Notes under the pieces: generated by a model
What the model saw: only the letters and a program-made list of their open reading frames with translations
Told to the model about the DNA's origin: nothing
The model's database searches: none
Assembly: GCA_963924555.1 (NCBI GenBank)
Contig: OZ004593.1
Location: 1,612,001-1,676,000 of the forward strand
DNA from: Crambe crambe
Lineage: Eukaryota; Porifera; Demospongiae; Poecilosclerida; Crambeidae
Length of the DNA: 64,000 nt
Direction of reading: 5' to 3'
Shown here: positions 44,301-51,567 of the stretch, piece after piece
Layout: every line of letters starts with the position of its first letter
Position numbering within the stretch: position 1 is the stretch's first letter
Program-made: the position numbers and the translations under genes

Positions 44301-44750
44301 GTCGATACTTTGAAGGCAAACTAGAATCTCTTTTTCAAAATACTTGAGAGCTTCTAGTATCTTTGGGAGTGTATCAGCATGGTCCAAATTCTTTAGCATG
44401 TCACCAATTTTCGTCAATTTATTGTCACTTGCTTGTTCTTCCAATAGCTTCAAGTTTTTATCTTTGAGGCGGCCTATTATTCTACCTAGGTAACCTTCAT
44501 GATTCTCCAGAGCTTGATCTGTTCCAGCGGAGTGTTTCCTGGCCAGCATTTCTATTTTAGCATCTTCTAGATTTCTCAGTAAGGTATAAAGTGCTCTATG
44601 TTCAGCTTTTTTCTTAATACTAACTATAGCTGATTTTAAAAAGGTAGGTTCAAGGCAACGTACTAAATCATCTTTGAAGAGCTTCAAAGCCTTTCTTACT
44701 TCAACTCTGTTCTTTATGGTGACTTTTACAACAGTGGCAGATTGGAGAGT
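38385..44750 (-). CDS. NLR receptor, main exon: helical region, Ig-like, NACHT, LRR array
   Basis: A 2121-codon terminal exon beginning right after the acceptor CTTGATTCAG, phase 0 (TLQSATVVKVTIKN). Approximate domains by exon residue: 1-290 helical, unassigned. 295-378 Ig-like (KYQWYKNGEEL, DDLTVDGSYICIINDGNG). NACHT from 460, with P-loop GRPGSGKTT (43329-43355), Walker B LCFILDGLDEY, sensor IVASRPAA and FLHLTFQEFLAAYH. LRRs from about 1000 to the end, some 35-40 of 28 residues (LHTLDIHSNHIGADGAKYLA). NLRs are cytosolic sensors that oligomerise through an ATP-binding NACHT and recruit effectors by N-terminal death-fold domains (family knowledge); the Death domain here is on an upstream exon (47521-48013). 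All nucleotide-binding motifs look intact. Ligand unknown. The Ig-like insertion between the N-terminus and NACHT is unusual. Confidence 0.9.
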   Translation of the reverse strand, partial: TLQSATVVKVTIKNRVEVRKALKLFKDDLVRCLEPTFLKSAIVSIKKKAEHRALYTLLRNLEDAKIEMLARKHSAGTDQALENHEGYLGRIIGRLKDKNLKLLEEQASDNKLTKIGDMLKNLDHADTLPKILEALKYFEKEILVCLQSIDLPTLIKDTSNAKLIPPIVKKTLLSVHHSVPHPLKYRYLMLHVYKEIVKSDRLFDCWLQLLRRIGGVNGASVKLYFEYLKGSGGVSSPSSRIGEEVGNFTSDFCFSKTVGLSAFAYNLQENLMKHGILPSLVSLRILDQSQDTKIQESESEFVLLGVKAIGPSEASFKYQWYKNGEELDDNKQHHKCNGSGECIIRISIDDLTVDGSYICIINDGNGRIESEPILLTIETPLDKYRERLTDIYTAQPEVPEDTWPPVNINAYINLALIKQQGINNAGEYARCTIRGDADDVFKDKESIQYKKAFGNIGSGVRLLIEGRPGSGKTTLVHKVSQDWARSELEFGNIRLLFLVHLRGFHSNPEIKLQGILNCYYDNDTDIVKYAIKHSGLGLCFILDGLDEYLPETNNTYIHKLITKRELPRSMVIVASRPAAVADFRSSATRQIEVLGFLKEQICEYIKEYSFSSECKRSELHKYLDHHPNVHNMCYLPIHTAMVCFLCQVSETLPETETGIYNDFTISFFIRTLRNDKKNIYIKSIESLPPSERESYLKICKLAFEMTVSSKQVMLHDDVDNFFDIHKDKDCLGLITIDRAALRYGMQELYTFLHLTFQEFLAAYHISHLEEEEQTRIIDEYGSAKQMQAVWKFYCGLVRFDKNNKFETLLDRAQYGTLYKVQCSLESQQPCTCNSIVEDGGLSFKDTFLTPSDFNAIAFVVSNATQGTIDTLVFDGCTLVEEGISILVKKAKEKISLLTTLCFHGHNCVTQQLASVNKLMHALPSLEILDITSTQLGRDAVNALTDGLNHSNLKVLKIDASDSNPLYSPGDLPQYLINYFMSHCKNFVNVYFSDNTKKDLSSKLSLPFYFYCISESSDVNMSFCKLQLIEVKVLSNDIRSSSAFSRFSLINCNICDEGAKLLANGIKRCSTIETLELSLNLISDEGAMALSDSIQNCVDLHTLDLSCNHIGDKGALAITNTVRDKKSFKLLLWTNDITEHGADVILQSKHDTIINTLSLKSKGIGSDEAESIGLYLLTQRCHRVLHTLDIGSNHFGDDGAKSLADALKNSTNLYALYIDSNDIGENGAKYLVDGIKYLAFSIKHGSMLHTLDIHSNCIGADGAKYLADGIKHCSMLHTLDISSNHIGDNGIKDLADIFKDCSKLHTLDTSFNDIGAEGAKYLADGIKHCSNLHRLDIHSNHIGADGAKYLADGIKHCSMLHTLDIGSNNIGNNGIKDLANVFKDCCKLHTLDIHFNHIGADGAKYLADGIKHCSMLHTLDISCNSIGDNGIEDLANVFKDCSDLHKLDIHSNHIGTDGAKYLADGIKHCSMLHTLDISCNSIGDNGIEDLANVFKDCSDLHKLDIHSNHIGTDGAKYLADGIKHCSMLHTLDIHSNNICADGAKYLADGIKHCSMLHTLDISCNSIGDNGIEDLANVFKDCSDLHKLDIHSNHIRANGAKYLADGIKHCSNLHRLDIHSNHIGADGAKYLADGIKHCSMLHTLDIGSNNIGNNGIKDLANVFKDCCKLHTLDIHFNDIGADGAKYLADGIKHCSMLHTLDISCNSIGDNGIEDLANVFKDCSDLHKLDIHSNHIGTDGAKYLADGIKHCSMLHTLDISCNSIGDNGIEDLANVFKDCSDLHKLDIHSNHIGTDGAKYLADGIKHCSMLHTLDIHSNNICADGAKYLADGIKHCSMLHTLDISCNSIGDNGIEDLANVFKDCSDLHKLDIHSNHIRANGAKYLADGIKHCSMLHTLDIHSNNICADGAKYLADGIKHCSMLHTLDISCNSIGDNGIEDLANVFKDCSDLHKLDIHSNHIRANGAKYLADGIKHCSMLHTLDIHSNNICADGAKYLADGIKHCSMLHMLDIHYNYIHMDGAEYLADGIKHCSMLHTLNIHSNLICADGAKYLADGIKHCSMLHTLNIQSNLIGADGAKYLADGIKHCSMLHTFDIRYNSIGDNGIKHLVNVFKDCSKLHILDQQ
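38400..41210 (-). repeat. 84-bp tandem LRR-coding array
   Basis: About 33 units of 84 bp, each one 28-residue LRR. Recurrent blocks are CCATCAGCAAGATACTTTGC, GTATGCAGCATACTACAGTG and TTGGAATGAATATCAAG on the plus strand. Three LRR subtypes alternate (KYLADGIKHCSMLHTL, EDLANVFKDCSDLHKL, KDLANVFKDCCKLHTL), forming higher-order units of 252 and 840 bp. Because units are in frame in all readings, long spurious open frames appear on the opposite strand. Confidence 0.95.
39121..40800 (-). repeat. 840-bp higher-order duplication within the LRR array
   Basis: 39121-39960 and 39961-40800 are direct adjacent copies of ten LRR units each. Reading line by line I find a single mismatch, C at 39725 versus G at 40565, which changes His to Asp in IHFN(H/D)IGADGA. 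This points to a very recent unequal exchange or slippage, or an assembly duplication. Confidence 0.9.
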
Positions 44751-45385
44751 CTGAATCAAGAAAGGAGTGCACAGTAATTAAGACATTATTAATTTTTGTA
44801 ATCATAACTAGTTACAGTCAGTACTTGATTTGAAACCTCCCCATCAGCATTATGATGGATGACCCGATTTACAAAAATCCACATCAAAGCGAAAATAGTA
44901 TGTTGACCTATTATCTATGGGCCTTTGGCTCTTTACCATGCCAATTTCAAGCCTACTGTGGGTCATGTGACTGCTACAGATATCGTATTTGTGATGTCCA
45001 GAGTCACATGACCCAGGGTAAACTGCAGTGCTGGCCTAGCTCCTGCCAAATATAACTTAGATTGATATGATGTGGGGTAGTGGTTGGCTCAAAAGAAAAA
45101 ATTATAGCTGGGATCCTTTGTGCCCGTCATCATAATTATTTAGCTAACTGGCTGCATGGCTCCTGTTCTTTTAGTATTCAGGCTTATGAATGTGTACGAG
45201 GGAGAGGACACCCGTTCCTACCCCTATGTAGTCACTTTCAATTGGTAAAGCAATAGAGCCTCTCTCTGTATAGCCACAATGTACATGCGTAGCTTCTCTA
45301 TCCCCAGCATTTTATGCATGGCTTCTAATAGTACAAGGATGGGTTACACAGAATCTGGCATCTAAAATTAATTTTATATACTCAC
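44751..45385 (-). other. Intron between NLR exons (635 nt)
   Basis: Bounded by donor GTGAGT at 45385 and acceptor CTTGATTCAG at 44751. It contains TATTATCTATGGGCCTTTGG (44905-44924), which also occurs with small differences at 62307-62330 beside a terminal-inverted-repeat element. Confidence 0.7.
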
Positions 45386-46041
45386 TTCTTTAATGCATTC
45401 ACCTCCCACTGAGATAGACACTATCTTTTGTGCTTCATTTTCCATTAATTGTTTTTCAACTTCTTTGGCCACCAGCCATGTGACCTCTGCACATCCTAGG
45501 TCGTATAGGATTAGACAGAAATATGGTAGTTGGCAGCTTTGACAAAGGTAATGCTTTAACTCGTCCAATTCCATAAGCGTATACTCTGATATAGACTTAA
45601 TAACATCTTTTACTTCAAGTCGTATGAACTTCTTGGGGATATTTTCGAACTTTTGCATCTTCTTACAATATGGGATGAAGTCGGCCACTGTAGTCTTCTG
45701 CCAAAACTGATGCAAGTCAGAGATGTAAGATTCCATTTGCTTCTTGAGGTTCTCACTCCCATAATCTTTTATGATCACTTCAAGAAGTGTGTAATTAAAG
45801 TAATCCCAATAGAGGTTAAAGTACATGAAGATCTCTCGTAAATTTGATGCTTTATTTAAGTTTGATATATTTTCCTTCAGAAATGTTAAATGATTTCGTT
45901 TGATAGCAGAGGGAAGGAGGATGATGTCAGTCCGCAAATCCTCCACTGAAACTTCCATTTCTTTTGTCAATTCTTTTTGAATAGCCACAACGAGATCTTT
46001 AAAACGTAACTCAAAACCTCTTATCCTATCATCCAAACTAC
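45386..46041 (-). CDS. NLR receptor, middle exon: uncharacterised helical module
   Basis: A 656-nt exon between acceptor GATCACAG and donor GTGAGT, entered in phase 1 and left in phase 0, so it joins in frame to both neighbours. It encodes SLDDRIRGFELRFKDLVVAI, then a conserved-looking block IFMYFNLYWDYFNYTLLEVI, DYGSENLKKQMESYISDLHQ and FWQKTTVADFIPY, and ends VSISVGGECIKE. The whole is predicted helical. From memory, similar (N/D)Y-LLE-II--FGS-ELK--M--Y--DL--F---T blocks occur beside Death domains in sponge and cnidarian predicted proteins; I have no name for it. Its position between Death and Ig/NACHT parts suggests an adaptor or oligomerisation role (inference). Confidence 0.75.
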
Positions 46042-46515
46042 CTGTGATCATGATAATTATAAATACATGATTATGAATGTATAGGGTATAGCCAGACATT
46101 AGACACTTTTGAACTCAATTAGCTACCCATAACCAAGTTAGAACTCAAGGGTCTCAACAATTTTGTGTATTAGGGACTAGGGAGAGAGACTGTCAGTGTT
46201 CATACTTGTGTCTGAAATCATTGTTTTCACCTTTAACTTCCAAAATTAGAGCTGTAATAAGCCTGTAAAATGTCTGGTTGAAGCATGATTACTAGGGGGG
46301 GTAGGTGCACCTTGTTCAGCTAGCTATAAGGATCATCAATTTTGATATTTAACTAGCAAGAAAAAAAAACATGCATTCAAGCTACCAAGAGAGCGTTCAT
46401 TATGCTATCAGCATTATGGTTTCAATAAATAAATAATTGTCAAGTAGCTAAGTGCATATTTTAGTAGTTATTACAAGTTTTCGGTCCAAGACACATATAT
46501 ACAGTATGGGTAGTT

Positions 46516-46872
46516 GTGTCATGCCCAGCCCGAAGATCAAAGAAGCCGCTCGAACTTTAAATCGCATAAAGTTCGAGTGTGCTACAACCCACCCACGCAC
46601 TGTGCTTTAACTCGCCCACGCAGGGCAAGGGCACAGTGCCATGATTGGGTGCTGACCTAGCAGGGCAGCTAGGAGCGAACTGGCATGTGCGCTGTGGAAT
46701 GTGGTCAATGAATGTCACTATAAACGTGCAACGTGGTCAATGAATAATATTAAAATTCCACGTTTCAAACCCAACAAGCTTTTCTGAGAGTAGCTAGTAC
46801 AAAAGACAGCTGGTCAACAGCAAGCTGGTGTTTTGCGTGCCGCCTTCTTTGATCTTCGGACTGGACAGACAC
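46516..46872. mobile_element. Intronic MITE with CCGAAGATCAAAGAAG arms
   Basis: Left GTGTCATGCCCAGCCCGAAG followed by ATCAAAGAAGCCG; right CGCCTTCTTTGATCTTCGGA followed by CTGGACAGACAC. The ~28-bp ends are inverted with one small indel and enclose about 300 bp. No open frame. Confidence 0.7.
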
Positions 46873-46915
46873 AAAATACTTATATCCCTCGCACTTGGGA
46901 TATAACTATTACATA

Positions 46916-47242
46916 TTTTTGAGGGATTTTAATTTCATGGTTTTCACGGTCACTTTGCATTTCACGGAATTTTTAACATTCGAAAAAATAAATAGCCTAT
47001 TAATTTTATCGTGTGTGCACTACTTTGACCTCGATCTTTCCAGATGGCTCTCTCAGAATTTCGCTTCAGAACAGCAGAACTTTGCCATCTGAAGCTTCCT
47101 ATAGACGTGAAATTCCCTAACCATTGAAGGGGAACTAAAACTGGCAGCTGCTCACGATCACCACATGTGCAATTTTTTTTTACACTACGCACAAGCTATA
47201 TATTGCAATGCATACAAAGCGAAATTAAAATCCTCAATTTTT
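46916..47242. mobile_element. Intronic foldback element with GAGGGATTTTAATTTC arms
   Basis: TTTGAGGGATTTTAATTTC at the left pairs with GAAATTAAAATCCTCAATTT at the right. Inner TTTCACGG/CACGAAATT-like motifs add further pairing. About 330 bp, non-coding. Confidence 0.55.
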
Positions 47243-47520
47243 ATAATCTAGCTTGGTACTGATATTCACGAAATTTTAATTCCTCGAAAATATCTACCCA
47301 TACGGTATATCTATCATACTTGAATCCCAACCTATTGCTTAACCCCTTGCTATGCAAGCGCAGCGGAGCAATGAGATCTGCAGCATCAAATACAGTTAAA
47401 ATTAAATGCATGTACTTATACTTAGTCTACAAATTGTTGCTATAGCAATGTTTTAAAAATCACACGCACATAGCTACATACTGATTATGATTCTCATCCT
47501 ATAGCTATCGATCAGTATAC

Positions 47521-48013
47521 CTGATTCACTGTTCTTTGCTGCCTCTTCATCATCTTCATGTTCTGCTATTTTTCTCAATGTTTGTTGATGCTCTTCTCCT
47601 CTGGTTAGCTTCTCATCTGCATGCAGTTGAAGAATTTCAATAGCTTGCATGACTGATACTAGTGTCATAGCTATACCTGATGGATGAGAAGTCTTGAGGT
47701 ATTCCTCTTCAATGATCTTAGCTATTGCAGGATGGTTTACTGGCTTTGCTTTCAGTGCTGAGCAGAGATTTCTCCATGTTGCCTCCAAGCCCCGACCTGC
47801 CAGCCAGTCCATCAGCATCTTACTGAAACACTCTTCTGGATCGTTACTGAACTTTGTCCTTATTGCTTCAAGAGAGGGAGGATGCAGTCCTAACTCCACC
47901 CCCAAATCAAACCATTTCACTTGGGCATCCCAAATACAACTCCTCACTTCTTTCAGGTTGTCTATTACCAACACAGCTGAAGGGTATGATAAATAGTAAT
48001 GATTATTGGTCAT
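47521..48013 (-). CDS. NLR receptor, 5' exon: Death domain
   Basis: Encodes VLVIDNLKEVRSCIWDAQVK, then WFDLGVELGLHPPSLEAIRT, CFSKMLMDWLAGRGLEATWR and NLCSALKAKPVNHPAIAKII. This is the six-helix Death-domain pattern with the conserved W in helices 1-2, the LG turn and MLMDWL in helix 5. It is followed by a charged tail (EHEDDEEAAKNSESG) and the phase-1 donor GTATAC, which fits the acceptor of the 46041 exon. Two starts are possible: an ATG at 48013 in the same frame (MTNNHYYLSYPSAV), or an acceptor CCCTTCAG at 47977 joined to an unseen first exon. Death domains recruit downstream adaptors by homotypic contact (family knowledge). Assigning this exon to the NLR gene rests on matching phases, spacing and strand. 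Confidence 0.8.
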
Positions 48014-48421
48014 TGGCTAGCTGAATTCAGAAGGTATGTTAACTGACTAGGGCTAAGAGCCAATATCCAGTACCTATTGGGTTTTTGTTATTATTTTTGT
48101 TGTTTTGTTTTTTGTTATCAAATATTGGCATCTATAAAAATTTTAATAATGGGATTTGAGCAATATAGCTATAGACCTACTTTCTTGGCCAGGATTCATC
48201 TTGATGTCACCACTAACAGAGTTTCAAGAGGGAGGGAAGAACTCTGTATTCTGTACAAAGGACAGGTTGAGTGAGGGTGGCAGCTCGCGAGTGGAAGGTA
48301 TTTGAAGAAAGGGCACTGATCAAGAGAAAGTGTCTGGATGGGAAAGGATTTTAATCACACTTTACATAGCTAGATACAATGAAGGGGGGAAAATTATGCT
48401 AAATAAAAAGACCATGTAGGG
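48014..48421. other. Upstream region of the NLR gene
   Basis: No convincing first exon or core promoter recognised. It would be the promoter-proximal region if the ATG at 48013 is used. Confidence 0.4.
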
Positions 48422-48614
48422 TTAGTCTAGCAGTTTCTGTGAACAAACATCAAAATTATGCTGCCTTCAATAATAATCCCTACATCACTGCCTCCCACCA
48501 AGCTGTCTTAATTGTTCATGTCAGTGTAAAAGTGTTCTGCTTGGTTTAGGCAGTGATGTAGGAAGGCAGCATAATTTTGATGTTTGTTCACAGAAAGTTC
48601 AAACAGCTAGACTA
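48422..48614. mobile_element. 193-bp foldback MITE
   Basis: Arms of about 50 bp: TTAGTCTAGCAGTTTCTGTG...ATGCTGCCTT on the left against AAGGCAGCATAATTTTGATG...CAGCTAGACTAA on the right. An inner pair CCTACATCACTGCC / GGCAGTGATGTAGG makes nearly the whole element a hairpin. Confidence 0.8.
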
Positions 48615-49740
48615 AAAATTTCACTTGTTTGTTTACTTTATATATGACCTGTATCAACTCGATGTTTTTTTATTAATGATCTTTAGATTACTGACATGCT
48701 GGCTGGCTTGCATGCGCACGCACGTGATCGTGACAGACGTGCATGTGAATGATGTTATTTTAATTTAAAAATAACTGACATCTATGCTGACATCAAGGGC
48801 ACATAGCGGTATGTACGCACGCGGTGAGAGGGCATGCGTCCAGTGTAGATGGCGAAATGTAAATTGTTACTATAATATTATTTAGCTACAGTTTATTGCA
48901 GTAAACAGACATATGCGGATAGAGCCTACCAGTGCTTAGCTATTCTTAATAACATTTTACACTATGCTGAGAGTATTGGCAGTTGCATGCCCTCACGCTA
49001 CTTCATGGCTCAATGTGCCCTTGCTGACATAGTATGATGAAAAGTCATTCGATATAAGTGATCATTTTGGAGGAAGACTGTGTGGATAATGATGGTGGTT
49101 ATAACTGCACAAGTTGATATGAATTTGATTGTCGTATGTGAAAGTATCATGAAGTTACAGCCTGCTAAGAAGTAGCCCCGAACCCAGCCTCTTTTTTTCC
49201 TTTTTTTAAAGGAAAAAGGAGGGGTTTGAGCAGAGAAGCCACGCCCATTCCGGACTAACCCTACATGATAGTTAAAGATTGGTTAATCAGAGACCATGGT
49301 AGCACTCTCTATGTATGTAGGGATGACCTATCCATTTTACTCCGAGGTCTATGTCCCATCGGTTTCGAAATCCTGCTAAAAAAATGAAACCATAAACGCG
49401 CTGGAGTTGCAGAAGTGACTGGGGCTGGCTGTGCCACTAGCGGGCTGATTGAGCAGCTCAGCTGTATCTATACTACGTACACTTGCCTCTCTCCTGACTA
49501 CAGCCTCATCCCAGGCTTGAGGACAAGACTACACTCTTATGAAATTAATGGTATGACTGGTATGTGTAGTTATTCTTAGATGTACAGCACTAACCACCTC
49601 CTGCAAAAAGAAATCACAAAAATAATGGGCCTGGCATAATAAGTAGAGATGGATACATGTATAGATACAGCACTAATGAATTGCAAAAAAAAATAATTTT
49701 TTTAAATGGAGTTTAATCATAGATTAAACGGGGTTAACAT
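48615..49740. other. Intergenic between NLR and retrotransposon
   Basis: No gene. An isolated end of the TAGCCTCGAACCCAG family is at about 49175-49230 (TAGCCCCGAACCCAGCCTCT). The block ATCAGAGACCATGGTAGCAC to GTAGGGATGACC (about 49288-49328) recurs inverted at 57363-57405. Confidence 0.5.
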
Positions 49741-49893
49741 AGGAGCTCTGAGGCGCGCACAGGTAAGAGGAGTAGATATCTGGCTCACGTGCAAGCTCTA
49801 GCAGGCAGTTCAGTCCGCGTGGCAGAGCCAGCCAGCCAGAAGCCTTCAAGCTCTTGGAACTCGAACCAGTCCGAGGGGGAGACACCAGCTACC

Positions 49894-50049
49894 ATGACAG
49901 AGCCCGGCACGGAACGCACGACCGAGTCTACAGAAGGCATCCAGCTGAATCAAACTACGCTGAATGCCATCATCAACGGGGTAGCCGCACAGCTGAAGAG
50001 AGCAGGAGAGTCAAGCGACAGCGCAGGTCCACCAGGAGAGGGAGGTTAA
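49894..50049 (+). CDS. Gag N-terminal exon/ORF of the retrotransposon
   Basis: From ATG 49894: MTEPGTERTTESTEGIQLNQ, then TTLNAIINGVAAQLKRAGES and a Gly-rich end before TAA. The short amphipathic helix after an acidic leader resembles the start of Gag in related elements. The sequence GGAG/GTTAAT at 50044-50045 could be a splice donor. Joining to CATGGCAG/AT at 50529-50530 keeps the frame and reads PGEGDGIPSTEELERS into the next ORF. This splice is inference. Confidence 0.5.
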   Translation: MTEPGTERTTESTEGIQLNQTTLNAIINGVAAQLKRAGESSDSAGPPGEGG

Positions 50050-50414
50050 TTATTCAGTAGCCTAGCTATAGGATATGTCTTGCAATCCCTGCCAGCCCTC
50101 CTCCAACCTTGGCGGTTGTGAAATTCTGAAGGGAAGGGATCCGTTGAGTAGCGGTGGTCATAGCTGTAAGCCTGTCCTCCTCCAACCTCAGGGGTTGTGG
50201 AACTCAGAAGGAAGGGGAGCCGGATAGCTAGTTAAAAATTACATACCAAAAAAAAAAAAAAAAAGCCAAGCAGGTACAATGTAGCTAGGTCCCATTCATT
50301 GAGCTAAAGCGAGCAGCAGAGCAGGGCTGAGGGAGCTAACTGGCAAGCAAACCAGCAAGCATAAGCAAGGGCAGGGAAACCCTCAGCAGAGCAAGGAGCA
50401 AGCAGGGCGATAGC
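50050..50414 (+). other. Possible Gag intron or leader with local repeat
   Basis: Contains a duplicated block CCTCCTCCAACCT(T/C)(G/A)G followed by GAA-GGGAAGG (about 50095-50140 and 50175-50215) and a poly-A tract (about 50253-50268). Confidence 0.5.
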
Positions 50415-51377
50415 ATGGCAGCACAAAAAAAAAAAGAAGCACATTGTCACCTTAGAGGCGGCAATTGGCAAGCAGGGAAAGTGTCACAGGGGCTGAGTCC
50501 ATTACTACTCTGTTTTCCATACATGGCAGATGGCATTCCCTCTACTGAGGAGCTGGAGAGAAGCGAGGTGCGAGTATTTGGTAGCAGTGCAGGGAAGACA
50601 CCTACCCTCCCCCCGGGTACGTCCAAGGAGACGGGGACGATTGGCAAGAAGGGGGGGGGGGACAGCAGCGGAGAGCAATCCCTGAGCGTGGGGGCTGGCC
50701 TGCTGGCCCTCCCGAAGAAGACGGTTGAGCAGATCCGGGCCAATGAATACATAGATTTCGCAGAGCTTCCCCCGGCTAAAGGGAAGGGCAGGCCAGTTCC
50801 CCACTCGCTGGAGGGCCAGGTCATAGTAGTGCAGGCTGCAGACCTCATCCAATCACGCAAGATCATTCCAGATTTTGCGACCTGGTCCCAGTGCTTTGCC
50901 CTATATGTTGCGACACTGGCAACTCATCAGCCCGAGCGGCTAACAGACCTGATGGCCTACCAGTCCCTTATCGCCAAGGCGAGCATAAAATTCAAGTGGC
51001 CAAGCTGGGTCGTATACGACCAGAACTTCCGCCAGGAGGCCGCTGGAAGCCCTGACCAGCTGTGGGGAAAAGCAGATCCAAGCCTGTATGCCCAGTGTTT
51101 TACAGGCCAGGCAGTTAGTGCTGAAAACTGGTGTAGCAAGTGCCAGTGCTTAGACCACACTTCGGCCGACTGTCCCTTCCGCTCGAGGAAGAGGGCGTGG
51201 AGCTCAGCTATTGGCCCACAAGGGGGAAAGGGAGAACAGCAGATCTGCCAAAAATTCAACTGGTACAATGGGGACTGCAGATTTGGGAAGGAGTGTCGGT
51301 TCCTGCATGTATGCAGTGCCTGCAAGGATCCCCACCCAGTGTCTAAATGCAAGGCAGGGGCTAATAGGAAAGAGTAG
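50415..51377 (+). CDS. Gag-like protein with zinc knuckle and CCCH finger
   Basis: A 320-codon frame; the true N-terminus may be spliced from 49894-50044 at 50530. The middle region (about 100-235) is the presumed capsid part: TVEQIRANEYIDFAELPPAK, then PDFATWSQCFALYVATLATH. A retroviral-type knuckle C-x2-C-x4-H-x4-C follows (residues 240-253, CSKCQCLDHTSADC). A CCCH-like finger C-x9-C-x5-C-x3-H comes next (278-298, ending GKECRFLH), then CSAC and a basic tail. Gag would package the element RNA in cytoplasmic particles. It stops 190 nt before the RT start and is in a different frame from RT, so RT is not expressed by simple readthrough. Confidence 0.75.
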   Translation: MAAQKKKEAHCHLRGGNWQAGKVSQGLSPLLLCFPYMADGIPSTEELERSEVRVFGSSAGKTPTLPPGTSKETGTIGKKGGGDSSGEQSLSVGAGLLALPKKTVEQIRANEYIDFAELPPAKGKGRPVPHSLEGQVIVVQAADLIQSRKIIPDFATWSQCFALYVATLATHQPERLTDLMAYQSLIAKASIKFKWPSWVVYDQNFRQEAAGSPDQLWGKADPSLYAQCFTGQAVSAENWCSKCQCLDHTSADCPFRSRKRAWSSAIGPQGGKGEQQICQKFNWYNGDCRFGKECRFLHVCSACKDPHPVSKCKAGANRKE

Positions 51378-51567
51378 GAGGAACATAATGATATATAAGC
51401 TGATGGAACTTACAAATTAATAGCAAAGTTGTTCATTGTCCACATTATTAACAATAATCTCAGCTGAGGTGGAGCATGGGGCGGGGCAAGGATTGTAGAG
51501 TGCTTACTAGTCAGCAGGCTATCAACAATCACAGTGTGCTATCATAACTGCAGAATGTGAGGGGGGT

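Larger units (their letters stand above)
46042..47520 (-). other. NLR intron carrying two foldback elements
   Basis: Phase-1 intron of 1479 nt from donor GTATAC (47520) to acceptor ATCACAG (46042). It contains the elements at 46516-46872 and 46916-47242. Confidence 0.7.

Noticed and set aside
50447..50866. Minus-strand frames within gag, RT and recombinase regions
   Set aside because: Shadows of the GC-richer coding strand; no motif and no homology pattern.
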